DNA of 64,000 nt from assembly GCF_021155765.1 (NCBI RefSeq), contig NC_060118.1, positions 13,776,146 through 13,840,145 on the forward strand. Reading direction: 5' to 3'. Numbering within the stretch: the first letter of the stretch is position 1; every line of letters starts with the position of its first letter. This stretch comes from Diprion similis (lineage: Eukaryota; Arthropoda; Insecta; Hymenoptera; Diprionidae). The position numbers and the translations under genes are program-made. Positions 13,201-27,800 of this stretch are shown here, in pieces. The notes below the pieces were generated by a model, which had not been told where the DNA came from, did no database searches, and saw nothing but the letters and a program-made list of their open reading frames with translations.

Positions 13201-16200
13201 GGCTAAACTGTGTTTCTGCGGCTTCCCCCTGGGATAATTGGAAGCAAGTCTCGTCGTCACGGTTATGACCGACACTTTATTAGGGTGAAACCAGGATCCC
13301 CTATCATATTACAAGGGAAATAAAATGCGAGGAATCGATTTGAGGTCCCGCGTAACGCGTCAGAGTTTCCCGTAAACGTTTCGCAGGATGAAATATCGTC
13401 TCTGAACGAGGAAATTATAACGTATATTACAAGGATCGAGGTCGGAGCAAAGTCAGCGGCAGGCCTGACAATTTCATAAAACAAGTATATAATTTAATTA
13501 TTTCAAAAAATTTTCCACCCTATACCCACTTCGCCAAAGGCTAATAAGAAAATATCCTTCGACACGAATCGACACGAATATTTTCAATTACCTGGAAGAA
13601 AAATTCCGAAACTGCAGGGGTGAGGAAATTTGACTAGTTGAAATTGTCGGGAGAAATGGCTTGTATTTTTTATCAAGTCCTCCTGCTGCAGCCCCTCCCT
13701 CCTCAACTTCATTCTCACTCACTCACTCGACCCTTTCCATCCCCCTAAAGGCCTATCGCCGTATTCTCAGAGGGTGTACGTGCCTCGACAATAACCTAGA
13801 GTATCTGGCAACCCTCAAGAACACTTCTTTCTCCCAGGGTTAAGCTCGAGTTCTGTCCACCTAGCGTTTTTCACCGCTTTTAGTTGGGCTTGTAGTCGGG
13901 TATTCGCCTTATTACCGATACCGCAGGAAAATCCTGAGCAATTTTTTTTAGGAACAATAAAATTTGCTCGTGAGAAATTAATTAATTCGACTTTGAAAAG
14001 TTCAATTCGCATTCCCGATGTAATTTAATCGTATTAATTCCGCGAAAGTATACGAGAGGGAAATAATGACGAGGAAAAGTATAATCCAACTCTTCGAATT
14101 AACCCCCGTAGTAGAATCCGGCGCTCCGTTTAACCGCTTCCTTTTCCAAATCTGTGTTCAAATGCTGTGTAATTTTCCTTCAAGTATATCTTTCGGTGGT
14201 TCGTGACGTGATCAAGGTGGATTCCCGGCAAAGAGGCCTCGCCCCCCGCTAAGGGGCTCGGGGTCCTCCGGGTCCCTGGGGAAGAGGCGCGACGCGGTGC
14301 GTGCGGAAGACAGTTTCTCGGACAAATCGGTATACGCGGAGGTTCCGTACGACTAATAACGATTCAATTCCTAAGCCGAATGGCAAGGAACTGTAATAGA
14401 CCGAATCCGGGACCTTTTCCCGTTACGTGAGATACATGCCTAGCGGATTGCAGCACGCAACGAGAGAGAAAGAAAATAAGGTCCTAACCTCAGATTCTTA
14501 TATTTGAAACGTCCTCCTCGCGAAAAAGCCTTTTTAAAGAGAATACGAAAATTGGACATTAGTATTTTCGGCCAAGGTTCCTCGACGAAATCATTTATTA
14601 AAATATGCTATCGGTATCACGGGCCAAAAGCTACTGCGCACGTGAATTGAATTGAATAAAGAATGGGATTCGCGACTTTCAGTATTTTCAGTTTAGTTTT
14701 CCCCTCGATATATAACGATCGAGGAAACGCTGCGCGCGAAGCCGTTTTTACTTTTTTTTTTTTTTTAATATCGTTGAATATTTAAAACGCCACGTGTCCG
14801 CGATCATGGTTTTCGAACGATAGAACTGAGTGGGGTTATAATATTATACATATACATATATATATACAGTATATCTACATACATAGGTACCTACATACAT
14901 ATATACATCACGGCTTATAGGTATATTAATGAGATTCCGTGAAGAGGAATTGAATTGAAGGAAAAAATCCTCCAGACTCGTCCCCGCATATTGACGAATA
15001 ATCGGGTTGTCAAGTGAATTTCAAGAGCGGCTGGTATAGAAAGAATCGGGGGGTTAAATAATGTTGGAACTAACTTTGACGACGAGAAGTGGCGGGTACT
15101 TATATAGGCGGGAGTAAGTCTTGAATTCGGACAAAACCTCGGAGTTTGCAGGGTCGGGGGGCGGTGACTTGGACACTCCCGGGGTGCTCGAGGACCTTTG
15201 GGACAAAGGGTGAAGCGGTGGTTTGAGAACCGCTGTTAAACCAGGCAATCCTGACCGAGGTGTGACTGACATGTAATAATGCCTCCCCTCCCCTCCGCCC
15301 CCCCTCGCCACTGTACCATTGCACCCCGTATCCGAAATCTGGATTAAAGCCGCATTGATTCAGTTCCTGACTCAACTTGGCTTACAAATTAGCTCGGAAA
15401 TCAAATTAATTTTTTACAAAGGCCGCGACCCTATCACCTGAACCCCTTTGCTGATCGAGCCAAGTTGAATTATTCGATAGCCTTGTTTTTTCCTTTCACG
15501 CTGTTTTTCAGTTTCAAACCGGAACGAGTATCTTCTTCACTCGATTTTGATTTTGTTTTCTTTCTTAGTGAGGATAAAAAACAAGCATAGAGGAACAGAA
15601 AATAAATAAAATTATGACACGTCTTTGTACAACACAATTTTTTGCATCTCTTCAAATTCAATTGATACTGCAGAATAGGAAGATTGAATTCTTTCTTTAT
15701 ACACATGTATGTGTATAGAATATTAAATAACATATTCTTTGTAGGGTTGAGAGTTTCTTCAATTTATGTTGTTCCTCATTTCTCTAGGATTTATATTACA
15801 CGCGAATACCTTTTATAATATGAAATATCTAGATCGCATAGGCTTTTTATAGGTATACATATACGTAGACACGTCGTGAATAAAGGACAGGGTAAGTGAG
15901 ACGAGGAGAAATGATCGCGGACGGCGGCAAGACGCGGTGTTGATCGTTGAGAATTGCGATCGTGCAGTAAAAATACCCGCCGAACAAACTGTCGAGCGTC
16001 ACGCGAGAACGAGGATTGAGAAACGTACGAGGACGAAAATTGTACGATCGAAGGGATGCCAACGTGTGACGATAAATCGTAACATGGTATAAGCTGGGGG
16101 AGGAGGAGGAGGAGGAGGAGGAGGAGGACTCGGCGTTAAGAGATCATCGCGTCTTGATTTTATCACCACCGTATCGATGAGGAGAGGAATAAATATAAAA

Positions 16201-19200
16201 GGAAAAGCAAAAATCTCACCACGCGCGGTGGACGTAAACCGTTTGTCTTGTTCGTGACTATAAACTTTCTCGCTGCACTTATACCCTCCTATACTTTTAT
16301 TATATACAAATCTCGGTTTAACAGCTGGCCGATACACGAGAGGCAAGCAGCCGGAAAGAAATCTTTAAAAAAATCTCGCTCGAGCCGCGCATCTATTTTT
16401 TTATTATACGTGTGTACATGTATATGTATAATAAGCGTATATTCAAGGGGTTTCGAAATGTTCAGGAAGACGAGGCTGCGTAAAAGCGGAGGAGGAGGAT
16501 GAGTAAATAAATCATAAGAATCGGTATAGAAATATTTCTCACGATTTTAGATTTCACGACGTTGTCCAGGTTTTTGTTGCCCACGATTTCTTCTTCTCCT
16601 CGTCCTTCGGGCATCTCTCTTCGAGCCCAATAATGAAGTCCGTGCTCGAATCGTATATCAAGGGGTAATATAACGTCAAACATCATCGAAGTGCGTAAAC
16701 CTGTAAAAAGCGATAAGTGCTGGATAATACAGAGAAAGAAGGAGAAAAAGAAAATTAAGTAGAATAAGGTTGAGAATGAGGGAGGGGGGACGAAATCGAT
16801 GGTAATCATAAACTTAAATTTTATAGCCCTTATCTGCGGATATCAAAGGGTCGGTGAATCACCTCCGCGTTAAAAAGAGGGGTGAGAAAAAGTGAGGCGA
16901 TGCTCGGGGAGAAATCGTCGGCGAGGAAAGCGGTTTTACAGCCCCATAAACCGCTTCGGTCCAAGAATCGTCTTTCGTATTTAACGCACACTTGACCGCC
17001 CTCCGACAATGCCGCGTGTCTCCTGAAGAGCCCCGCGACACGATGCAGGGATGAAAATTTGTATTTTATATGAGCTGGGTGTGCAGCAGCAGTAGCAGCA
17101 GCGGAAGTTTTGGAGATACGATGCGCCCCTCGATCACCGCGATGGTAGAATAATTATTATTTTCAATACACGAAGTCTGAGTTATTTTTATCTCAGCAGC
17201 ATCACTTTTCATCGAGCCAAGACTTGCTTTGTCGTGCAGAAATTATGACGGACATTTGTTTACAACGAGAAGCATGCCACAATATCGTAAGGAATTATTG
17301 AAAAGTATCTCTACAAGCGGGGAGTGAAAAAATGGAATTGATAAAAATGAAAACAAAGTTGCGGTAGAATAACCGCGTGCAGGGTGGACTGGAGAAAGTC
17401 ACGCGGACGCTTCGCGTAGACAGAGAAAAATTCACGAAAAGAGGTGCTGGCCTCAGAGTCAGAGGGGAATCGAGCCCAGGCCTGGTGGGGATAGTTGATT
17501 TCGTCCAATATGGGGTTGGACAAGCGTAGAATAGCAAAGCGTGGCCGGGAGTAAATGTTGTTTTTTTTCTCTGCTTTTTCATTCCCATCGCGCCCTCACC
17601 TCTTTGTAATTTAACGTATAAGGGTGGATTTATAAAATGCCGAGCACATCGAGGCGATACTTTATCAGATAGCATTGAATTCTACCGCTAAATCTCCCAG
17701 CAATTCTGTGTTACTTTTTTGTTTTTATAGGTATGTTTTTTCCTTCACCTTTTCCGTGTCGAAGGAAGATCGCGTGATATACCTTATATGCTTTGGCAAT
17801 AATCGATTACTCGCAAAGGTGGAGGGATGAGTCCAAGCATCTGCAAATGTTTCGAGCAACGGTCACGAGAAATTCCCAGATGTATGGAGAATTATTTTCA
17901 TTTTCTCCGTAAGAATTTCCAAAGTTAACGAATATGCTGGGAACGGAAAGGAGGGACTGGATGAAGTTGGAAAAAAAAATGTCAACGTTTTATCAGGTGT
18001 TCGGATGCTTTGACTGAAACGTTGAAAGATGTTCGTTTGAAACTCAGGGCTTAAAGCTTGCAAAAACAGATGCAGTGCGGGGTATGCGAGCAATATCCTC
18101 GCGAATGTATATGTATACGTAGATATTGGCTCGAACCAGGAGGGTTTTCAATCGCCGAGTCAGATAGGAATCCAGAGACAGACCCAAAGTGGTCCAGGTC
18201 TCCATTAGCAAAGAGAGTGTCTGTCTCCCCGGCTGTTGCTTTCAATAATTTGCGAGTCTAATGTTCTCGTCGCGCGGTGAGGATCCGATTGGTTGTCTCC
18301 CAGGTCTGCAGGGAGGAAGACAAATTCTCACAGCGTTTGCCTCGGAGGCGCCTCGAATATAGGCGGATGTGTAGCTGTATACATTTGCAGGGTTGAACGC
18401 GCGGTGTCGCGAAGAAGAAGAAGCAGAAGAAGAAGAAGAAGAAGAAGGAGCGACACGCGGAGGCGGAAGTCGCGGTATACGTAGACGGGCGGGGTTTGAA
18501 TAATGCAGCTTTGCAATCCTGCTTAAAACTGATCGGAAAATCACCCTCCTTCGCCGCCTTTCACCGCCCGCCGATCCTAAGTGAAGGAACCAAGATTGAT
18601 TTTAGATTGGTTGAGAATTGGGATGTATATTCAGTAACCAGTCGAACTGCCTCCGCGGAATCTCTCTCACCTTTGCCCCGAATTATTACCATCGAAATAT
18701 TCGCGATGGCACAGCGACGCAGTTCGCCGCAGGGCGAAAAGCAAATATGCGGAAGAATACAGGAGAAGCCGAGGAGACAAGAATTGCCAATACTTTGTTA
18801 TTATTATTTTTTTTTCTTTGGCCTTTTCATTTTGAAATATCGTGACGTGAACGGTGCTGAAGAGATATTATGCGTGACATGTGCAGATATTCCATGGACC
18901 GATTTCAAGTACCATTCGAAATTGATATCAGTTATCGAGATGCTGGAACAAAACGGCAAAACCCCGAGTCACTGGGTCATTCGATCATCAAGATTCCAAG
19001 TCTGTCCGAATCTTTATCGAAAAATAGCGCTGAGCGGAATACTTACCCGCAAATGGAGCTTTATTTATTTTACAGCAATTACTGGATTAAGAAAGAAAAT
19101 AGAGATTAGCGGATTAATGCGACTTGTACGAAAGGCACGATTTAATATTCTGGTGAAGATTTTTTGTCGATCGCAAAAACCTAATCACGTGAAAAGATAA

Positions 19201-21830
19201 ATAAACAAGAAGTCGGGTTGGTAAGGTAGGACTTAACGACTCCCTTGATGCGGGTTGCGAAGAGGCGGTTTAGGGGAAAGAATAAAGCAATGCGCGTAGT
19301 AGCTGAGAGAAAGTAGAAATAAAAATAAAGCAGAGAGGAATGGTGGAAAAAGGGAAAAAGAAGAACTATAAATTTTAGTCTCGTTAAAAGTTGGCGGTGT
19401 CGACGAAGGTAACGAGGGTTCGTCGTCGTGGCACGTGTAAGCCTACGTGGGGCAATATAGCCTGATAGGTGTAGGTATCTATTCCACGCCCACGCACACA
19501 CGCCAGAGCGATGTGCGACTCGCGTATTACACGTCCACGACATCCCCGTAAAGCTCCAGACAATTATCCCGAGTTTTTTGAAAAATCGGGATACGATTAT
19601 CGGTTCATTTTCCTCAACCATTCTCGTCGATCCTTCGTCAAAAGCGCATCCCGATCGCGAAACCTTTCCGACCTTGTTGACCTTGGTAATGGATTCAAAC
19701 TCCGGATACAACCTGTGATTTTTTTCGTGTTTACCCGGGTAAAGAGAACGCGTGTATACTTTGCAGGGGATATAGACGCGCGAAGGTAGTAAATGGCTGA
19801 GGAAATAAGAAAAGACGTATCATAGGTTGTAGGTACGGGGTTCGGTGACATCGAACCTGCACGTTTGCGAGATTTTTCACTTAGCGGGCAGTTAGCGACG
19901 TCAAACCTCCGTCAGCTGGCATATTAGGACTTAAGACCCCTCCCCCATCCATCTTCCACGCCCCGAGGTTCCAGGACCCTTCCCCTCCTCTTTCCTCTTC
20001 CCCTTCCTGTCCCCGTCTTCGGCATTCGCTACCCCCGCAAACCTACTTCATCCACGGACCTGCTGGGTGTTCTGTACGTCTATTAAATATGCAGCCGTCC
20101 GACGTCAGTCAGTACGAGGGTTTGGTAGTGAATTATTGAGCTTTGGCATGTCTCGTATCTAACCCGGTTCGTCCTCCTCCCCATGGCCATGGCGAGTTTC
20201 AAATCCCCCTGAGTATGAATCCGCTCATGCAAGGTCACTCGCCGACCTGAAAAGCTCATCGTCATTTCTTTCTCAATTCATGTTCCAGGGTATCAACTGG
20301 GGCGAATGGTCTCCGTGGTCCAAGTGGTCGGTCTGTTCAAGGTGAGATATTAAAATTAATCTAACGAAGCTCGTTCCTCCGTTTTCTTCATCTTCATCAC
20401 ATAAATCGCAATATTCGTTATTACAGACACTGTGGTGGCGGTATAACGCGTCAACAGAGGAGATGCCGGAGGCCGCCTTGCAGAGGACGTTCCGTTCGTT
20501 ACAAGACGTGCAACGGCCAGGTGAGTACCCTGCCACTTTAGTCAAACGACGTTTTTTTTCCAATTAATCATCACGCGTTGAAAAATTATTCCGGATATTC
20601 CTCTTATATCTCCTGAAAGATCGTAGTGCAGGACAGATTGGATATTCGCTCGGAATAGTAAACTAGCTCTAGTACATAAACACGGGTTACGACCTTGTTA
20701 AGCCGTAACTTTACAAGGTATCCGAACGAAATGAAGAAGATGAGGCGCGGTATATTACGTAAGCTCTATAGTATATCACGTTTAAGAATTTTTACACCTC
20801 GGTCTCTACCGAATTTCGTCCCCGATTGAGAATGTAGGTCAGGTCACCTGCAGCAAGCGCATTGCACACTCTCCGGAGGTTTCTGCCAGCTGGAATGCCT
20901 CTCTGTACGTTGGATAGAATCAGGGATATGACAAATACCGCACGCTATATTCCACCGGCTCTTTGCTCAGTGGCTGTCGTGTGTATCGTATGTACCAGAG
21001 TATCTAAATGTATAAGGTAGATTCTCCGTTTGGCTGTGAAAAATTTGGAAAACATATTGTAGGTGGATAGACCTTCATCCATTTTCAAAAGTGCGCGTGT
21101 CAAGCGATTCGTACACTTTTTATAATCAATGAACGAATTTAGCAGGGCATGACTTTAACCTCACCACCGAACGATCGCCTCGTTTGCCGAGTTGAAGAGA
21201 ATCAGGAATTCTGACGTCTTACCGGTATCGATCGGTCAATCAGCGGGCACGAAATTCTCTGATTGAACTGTACACCGAGTATTGACGACGGGAATATACT
21301 ATACGTCAACGGCACGCATTTCGCGTGTAATGCGAAGGCAGTCACCGCATTGTTCCTCGGTTCCACATACCCAAGCGCACTCGCGTGTGTAGTACACGAG
21401 CACCTATATGTACACAGGGTACCTATGGATTAATATTTGCGTTATTACCAGGCTCGGCTAAACTCCACAGCACCGAGTGGCAACTCGCTAATTGCTAAAT
21501 TTATATACACCTACATACATACCGCCATGCCTATACCTACCAGCGGAGAAATATACCTGAGCGAATATCAACGCACGCCATATACCTCGTACGGAATCCC
21601 TTGGGTGAATTATAAATTGCAAAGTTGATGATAACGACAGCGATTATACGTATCATGTATACCAACTGCGATTCAACTCGTCTACACGGAGAATTCAAAT
21701 TTCCAGCATGGACGTGAAAAGTGACTTCCCTTCTACGACCCCAGACACAGGTCTCCAGGATTAGACCACTTATATCCTGATACGATAGGCAAGCCCTTGT
21801 ATTGTTGGATCACGACTATTTTTCTTTCTT

Positions 21831-21873
<43 letters not shown>

Positions 21874-24800
21874 TTTCGGCTGATAGGCAATTTTCTCCGG
21901 TCTGGCGAACGTCGTTGTCCCGACCGATCTTTGAACTTTTTATTACGTCACATCCAATATATACGTCCTCCCCCCCATCCTTTCGCTCGTCTAGGCCAGC
22001 GATTGACCGAAACGTCAGAAAATCGGCGACTTCTCAGTATCGCACGTCTACAAGAATTCCGATTGTCGATCGATCCATAATTCCGGCTGATGGGATGGAT
22101 CGACAAATGTCTCACGACCCGATCAACGAACCCCATAAACTATCCGCGGAGAAACAGACGATAGGCGTCATAGTTTTGGCGATGATAACCGGGAAATTCT
22201 TTGACATCGTTTCAGTTTCCCTATCGCGGTCGCGACATACACACTTAGTACCAAGAGTTGGGTATATTTACTTAATAGCAGAGAAGGGATGAAGGGGGGG
22301 AGGGGGGGGGGGGGGGCAGGGCAACTGCTGTAGTTCGTCGTCGTATCAAAATAGCGTTATACGGCTTCGAGTAGAGGCTTGGGTGATGGTGGCTTACAAA
22401 TCCGCGAATTAACTGGAAACTAAGTTTTCCCCGCGCACAGTAGCCCGGAAATTAATTGTCCAAAGTTAGTCAACTACGAGAAAGCCCTGAATTACGGTCT
22501 TGCCCACCTGTCGGTAGCGACAATAATTTACCTTCTCGCCTATAAATTCCGGGCTGAAAATCCAGCAGGATTGCCGATTTATGGGCCCGCGTTTTGCCAC
22601 CCGCCCCCGCATATCGAGCCAAGGTTAAGCGACGTACACCTCTTCTGGATCAGCTCCCTTCTGCAACCTTAATTATGAGGCGCCTAGCATGCACGGTGGC
22701 TATAGCCCTGTAGGGTGGATTACAAGTTATATGCGCCTACACACCTCATACCTCGTACCTAAACCCACTTTTACGCAGCAGTTTTGAACTCGTAGGTCGT
22801 AAGTCGGGAACCAATTACCTACATCGCGGTGCGGAGGCTAGAGGTGCCGGATAATTTGCATAAAGCAATTGGACAACTTCTTAGCTCTCGCGGCATACCG
22901 CACGTCTATTTTGCAGTACCGCGTTCTTGTTTCTCGTCTTCGCAACGCGATGCGAGTACATATACAGAACCGATCATCCGCAGGGGGCTGTAAAAACCAT
23001 GGCCGACGAAATGCGAGGACTGCCAACCGGCTCCGGACTTGTCTTCGATCAATGATAAACGGTTTAACGCTACACCTGCAGATCCAATCGTCTCTGCGCT
23101 CTCTGATAAAAGCTCTTAATTGGCTGGTGAACTTTTTGTCCATGTCCCAGTTTCTAGTTAATTATTGCAGGAAACGGGGACCTGGGCAATTAGGATTGCG
23201 ATAGAAAAGTAGAATCTACTAACTTGATATAGAAATCAATTTAAAGTTGAAAAAACAATTTTCTCAATTCTCGAGTTGAAAATTTTAGAAACTATCGTTT
23301 GATTCGTTTTATTTAATTAATAGAAAAGGGAAAATTTTTCCCTTCCTTCCCCTTTTTTAAATGGAGAATTTTTTTTTGTCCAATTTCAAATTGATTTCAG
23401 CACCCTTTCCTACGAAGCTCAAAATCTGAAATAATTCAGACACTTGTTTTTTCGTCATTATCTGCCAATTCCAGGGTGACCATCTCGTGACGAATGCAAT
23501 TTTGATAAAATTTTCTTCAAGGTTCCCATTCCTATCGCTATGCAAGGACGAAAGGTTGAGTCGTAGAGCTGCGATGACGGCCCATAGACGAGATGATAAT
23601 CAAATTTTTGTTTGCTGACGTTTCCGGGTCTAGAAACTTTGATTCGTTCGCTCGTCAGACGCAGAGGGCAATTAACTGGGAAACGTTTCTCGTTACAAGT
23701 TCCGGGATTGTTGAATATCCTCCATGCAGAAGAGGGTCCAGCGTAGAAATGCCCTTTGCAAAATTTCGGGAACACTGATCGGATTTGCGATCCTTCGTTG
23801 CCTCTGATATCCTGCGGGTTAACGCGCGAGAGGGACGCGTTTGCCACCAAACGAAGGGTGAGAGAAGCGAAAAGGAGAGAAGAAACGAGACGAGACGAGG
23901 GGAGGAAGGGAAGGGAGGAGAGGGAGGAGAGGGGCGGGGAGAGTTTCTCGCCAGCGGTGGCAGCGAGTGTGCAAACTTTTCTAATCACCCAGGACGAAAC
24001 CCGCTTGTTGTTAAACATTTGCCACCGCGTTAATTCGCTAATTAGGTAATAAGTTTGTTCTAATTTGTTTACTCGATTATACAATTCTGAAGCAGCTCCA
24101 CCGACACGACGGTTACCTTGCGATATACCGCAGCCGGAAAGACGACCCCGTCCACCCCCGCATATCCTGCACCCGTCAGCTTGTTCGCCGACTACAATTA
24201 ACAGAATTTTCTTCAACTTGCCTGCATTGTGAATAACTTGTGAATACGAGGAATATTTGTTTCTTTTACTTTTTCATTTAGTATGAAATTCAATTTATGC
24301 AGGTACATAGAGAGACGTAAGAAAAGAATGTTAATGAACAAGCTTTCATTCAGCGAAAGATTTTAAAATACAAAAAGCTGCTCGATCAAAATCCCAGACA
24401 TTGGCAGCGGACGAGTAAAGGAAGCAAGGAAGAATTTATTATGAGGGAATATTCCGGAGAGCAGGATTCATCAAAGAGCCTGCGTTCTTCGATGGAAATT
24501 TATGCTCGTCCCTCCCTCGTTTTGACTCGAATTTAATTGAGCCGAAACCTCGTCAGCCCTCAGATACGCGGACAATTAAACTCCTGAGAGATTTTCAAAT
24601 ATCAGTTCCAAACAACGCGGAAATTCTACGCGAGTTATTACATAACAACGACACTGCGTATCGAATTCCAATTAAGTCAACCTACCACAACACCGTACTG
24701 TTACATATTGAATCAAATGTTTTACACGTTATATTATCAAATACATATATCTTGACCCAAAAAAAAAATAATAATAATATTCAGTCTTAATTACACAGAC

Positions 24801-27800
24801 TTTATTTATACCCGTTCACGTAACTCGAGTGGAAAAAAAATGCAGAGTATAGAAAAAAATTTAATAATTATAATAATAATATTTTGGCGATATTCTGCAG
24901 AAAAAAAATCAAAATCAATTCGAAAATCCGTGCACCGGTTAGTGTTGAAATTGGGATCCATGCTGAGGCATAATAATTACTGTACGTGAATACCGTGATA
25001 ATTGATTATCATCTCGTCGTAATATTGAGAGACATAAATGCGTCCATCAGACAGAACTGTTTGGTATAAACCCAAGGTATCTGTCTAATCTGAAACGGAA
25101 CGGATTAATTTTCCAAGAGAATTCCTCGCGCTAAGCTAGGTAGCCGAAGAAAATTAGCCAAATTTCCCCCGCAAACAGCTGTTCTATTTGAGGTCAGGAT
25201 CCCTCGCGGTTTCGACCGCCACCCTCAACGCTCCAGATACACTTTCTACCCTTAGCTGCCCACCGGTTTGCGGCGATCCACCACCTTCGCCCCGACTCCT
25301 GCAGCCGTCGGCAGCCCCTGGCTAAGAGGTGAGAGGTTGGAGGTCCACTAGATCAAACTTACTTGACTTTGGTATTCCATTGATGAAACATGGTAGTGAT
25401 TGAATGGAAATTCTAAAACTGGGAAATGCACAACGTACGTTGCATTTATTTATGGGAAATTGCCGTCGCAATCAGAGACGGTGCAGGTCACGGTAAGCGG
25501 CAATGAGGAGAGAGAGGAGAGAGGAGAGAGAGAGCCATAAGTTCTCCAACATGGCAGCTGGTTTCTCTCGACGTCGAGTCACATCACTTGAAGAACACAA
25601 GTATATATACATATATATATACATAACGCCGGTAGTCACGAGTTCCGTTGTGATAACACGCCCCCCATTCCGGCGGGAGAAGCAGAGATAAAAGAAAATA
25701 AAAAAAATTGAATGCCCGTAAAATAACACGCCGCTCTTACGGCAAGGTGCTCATTCTCTCCCTCTCTCTCGCTATCCTCTTCTTTCCTCTCACGGAAATG
25801 GGAGAGACCCGAACTCGATTCGCAGCTAGCAACCCTCAACGATAACCACCAACCACCAACCACCACGGCCAACTACCACCGATACAAACGTTACGTGGTT
25901 TGTCATACCGAGAAGGGGGTCAGGGGTGGAGCATACTAAATGACGTTTGCTCTCGAGGTGTTGTTCTGTACCCTCTATGTATCGTTTTACCCTCGATTCG
26001 GTATAATCGTTTATTTCTATACGATCTGCTTCCGACAAGCTGGTTCAATCGCATCTTTTTTTGTTAGCCTGGTGGAGGTTGTTTAGTTTACCTTGTCTCC
26101 TTCATCGATGATAAGGTCGAATATTTTAAAACCGGTGTGGACTACATTCTCGGAACGAAACACTGGGCGTCCATGATGGTAAAGCAAAAACTTTAGTAGC
26201 AGGACTTGTGCAGATAGCGAGTGTGCTTATATATTATATATGCATAATTTCTTGCACACAGTCGAAGAAAACGTGAGTCAACTGTGTAACGATCGTACTT
26301 CACACGTTGCACTTACGATGCAATTTGCAGTGCATACTGCATTCAACCTGGGATACGTAAGTTGTGGTCGTTATTGCGTCGAGAATTGCAACTCTCATTA
26401 TGCAGCTGCAGGACTGAATGTAGTAAACTTTAACGTTTCGTCGAATAATTTTTTCTCTGTTTGAAATAAACAACTTATTGTTACTCGAATAAGAAACCAA
26501 AGACAAAAAACAAAAAACAAACAAGGAAAGAAAGAGTTACCTGTGCACGCCGGATTACCGTATAGATAAAATACGGCAACTATGAGCGATCCTACTGCTG
26601 ATCCCTCCGGCGTTTTGAAAGTCTCTTTTTCTTCTTTTCTACTTCGCGGAACTCTCACCTTCGGTTAGGAAAAGTAAAAGCTTTGGTAAGCAATAAACGT
26701 CAGCGAAGATTCTTGCCTAAGTCTTGTTTGCGGGATACTGGTTATATACGTTTTTTCAGGATATACCTACACGCGTACATATCCGGATCTCGCATGTATA
26801 TTTACACGTCCAAAAGTATAGGTATATGACGCGATACAACAAAAATCATCCGAGCGAGTCTAAGACGCAATATGAGGTAGAAATATCTGCTGTTAGAATA
26901 TACAATACCTGTGTAAAAAAAAAGTTACCTGTTTCATAAGATTTTTCGTAGTAAAGAGGAGAGTAGAAGCCCAGGAATGTGGAAAACAATTTGCATTCTC
27001 AGTCGTAACGATGATTCGATAGAAATGTTCGCCTAGACGTTGGTATCGTTTCTCCACAGGCGGAGAGAAATTCAAATTGATTATTTTCGACAGTTGTGTC
27101 AGAAGCAGGACGAAGGAGGAAGCGACTTTCGCGCGGAGCAGTGTTCAGCCTTTGACGAGGTGCCGTACAGTGGAAGCCTTCTCAAATGGACACCTTATCA
27201 CGACCCGAGCCGGCCCTGTTCGTTGATTTGCCGGGGCGAACAGAGGCGGGATGAAGACCCGGGGGACATGATCATCAGCGATAAACTTCTCCAACGAGAC
27301 GACAATGTCCTCCAGGAATCGGAATCGGACGATTTCGTCGTCGTTCAGCTCGCGGAAAAGGTGGTGGACGGTACCAGATGCCGAACGGGTACCAACGACG
27401 TCTGCATCAACGGGGAGTGCATGGTGAGTCTGGTGGTATTTTCGCAGCTGATTTTAAGGTGGATCCTTCAGTTTTCGCATAAAAAAAAAACACACGCGAA
27501 ATCCACGTGATAGAATATTCAGCGTAGTCGACTTGCTGCACGCAATTCTGCAAGTTGACAAAAGTGATCCGTGATCAATTTTACTGCATCGCCCTGACAT
27601 CGCACTCTCCCAAATTAGCAATCCCGCGAATGTTTCATGTGCAGACTCTACGGAGCTGCATTAGGGAAAATACCGCATAGCAGGTAGGTGAGCTTTTTTC
27701 AGTAGTCTGCGTGAGTGAAACTCCTCCGCACAACGAATGCTGCCGAGTGTTGCGGCAGGTAGGTATCCTCTCTGTACGTCGAGGTCTGTCCATCTTTCGC

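Larger units (their letters stand above)
7775..20288 (+). other. 12.5 kb intron of the ADAMTS-like gene
   Basis: This separates the signal-peptide exon from the first TSP1 exon, both in phase 0. It contains MITE-like elements at 8164-8580, 9281-9777 and 11594-11997 and microsatellites at 9191-9263, 9781-9826, 10237-10280, 13014-13033, 16099-16128 and 18411-18448. A hydrophobic reading frame at 12341-12415 could be an alternative signal-peptide exon but has no ATG. I found no other supportable gene. Confidence 0.6.
20521..27093 (+). other. 6.6 kb intron of the ADAMTS-like gene
   Basis: It lies between the TSP1-1 exon and the cysteine-rich exon. It holds a TTTC/TC microsatellite (21820-21870), a G-rich tract (22294-22316), a purine-rich region near 23860-23945 and a GA-rich tract near 25500-25530. 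A 252-codon minus-strand open frame at 23458-24216 has low-complexity content and no recognisable domain. Confidence 0.6.

Noticed and set aside
18496-19200. 234-codon plus-strand open frame
   Set aside because: It lies in the large intron, begins with TTG, has no ATG until late, no domain and low-complexity stretches.
23458-24216. 252-codon minus-strand open frame
   Set aside because: Much of its length is antisense of a purine-rich tract, which lacks stops by composition; no domain and no splice partners.
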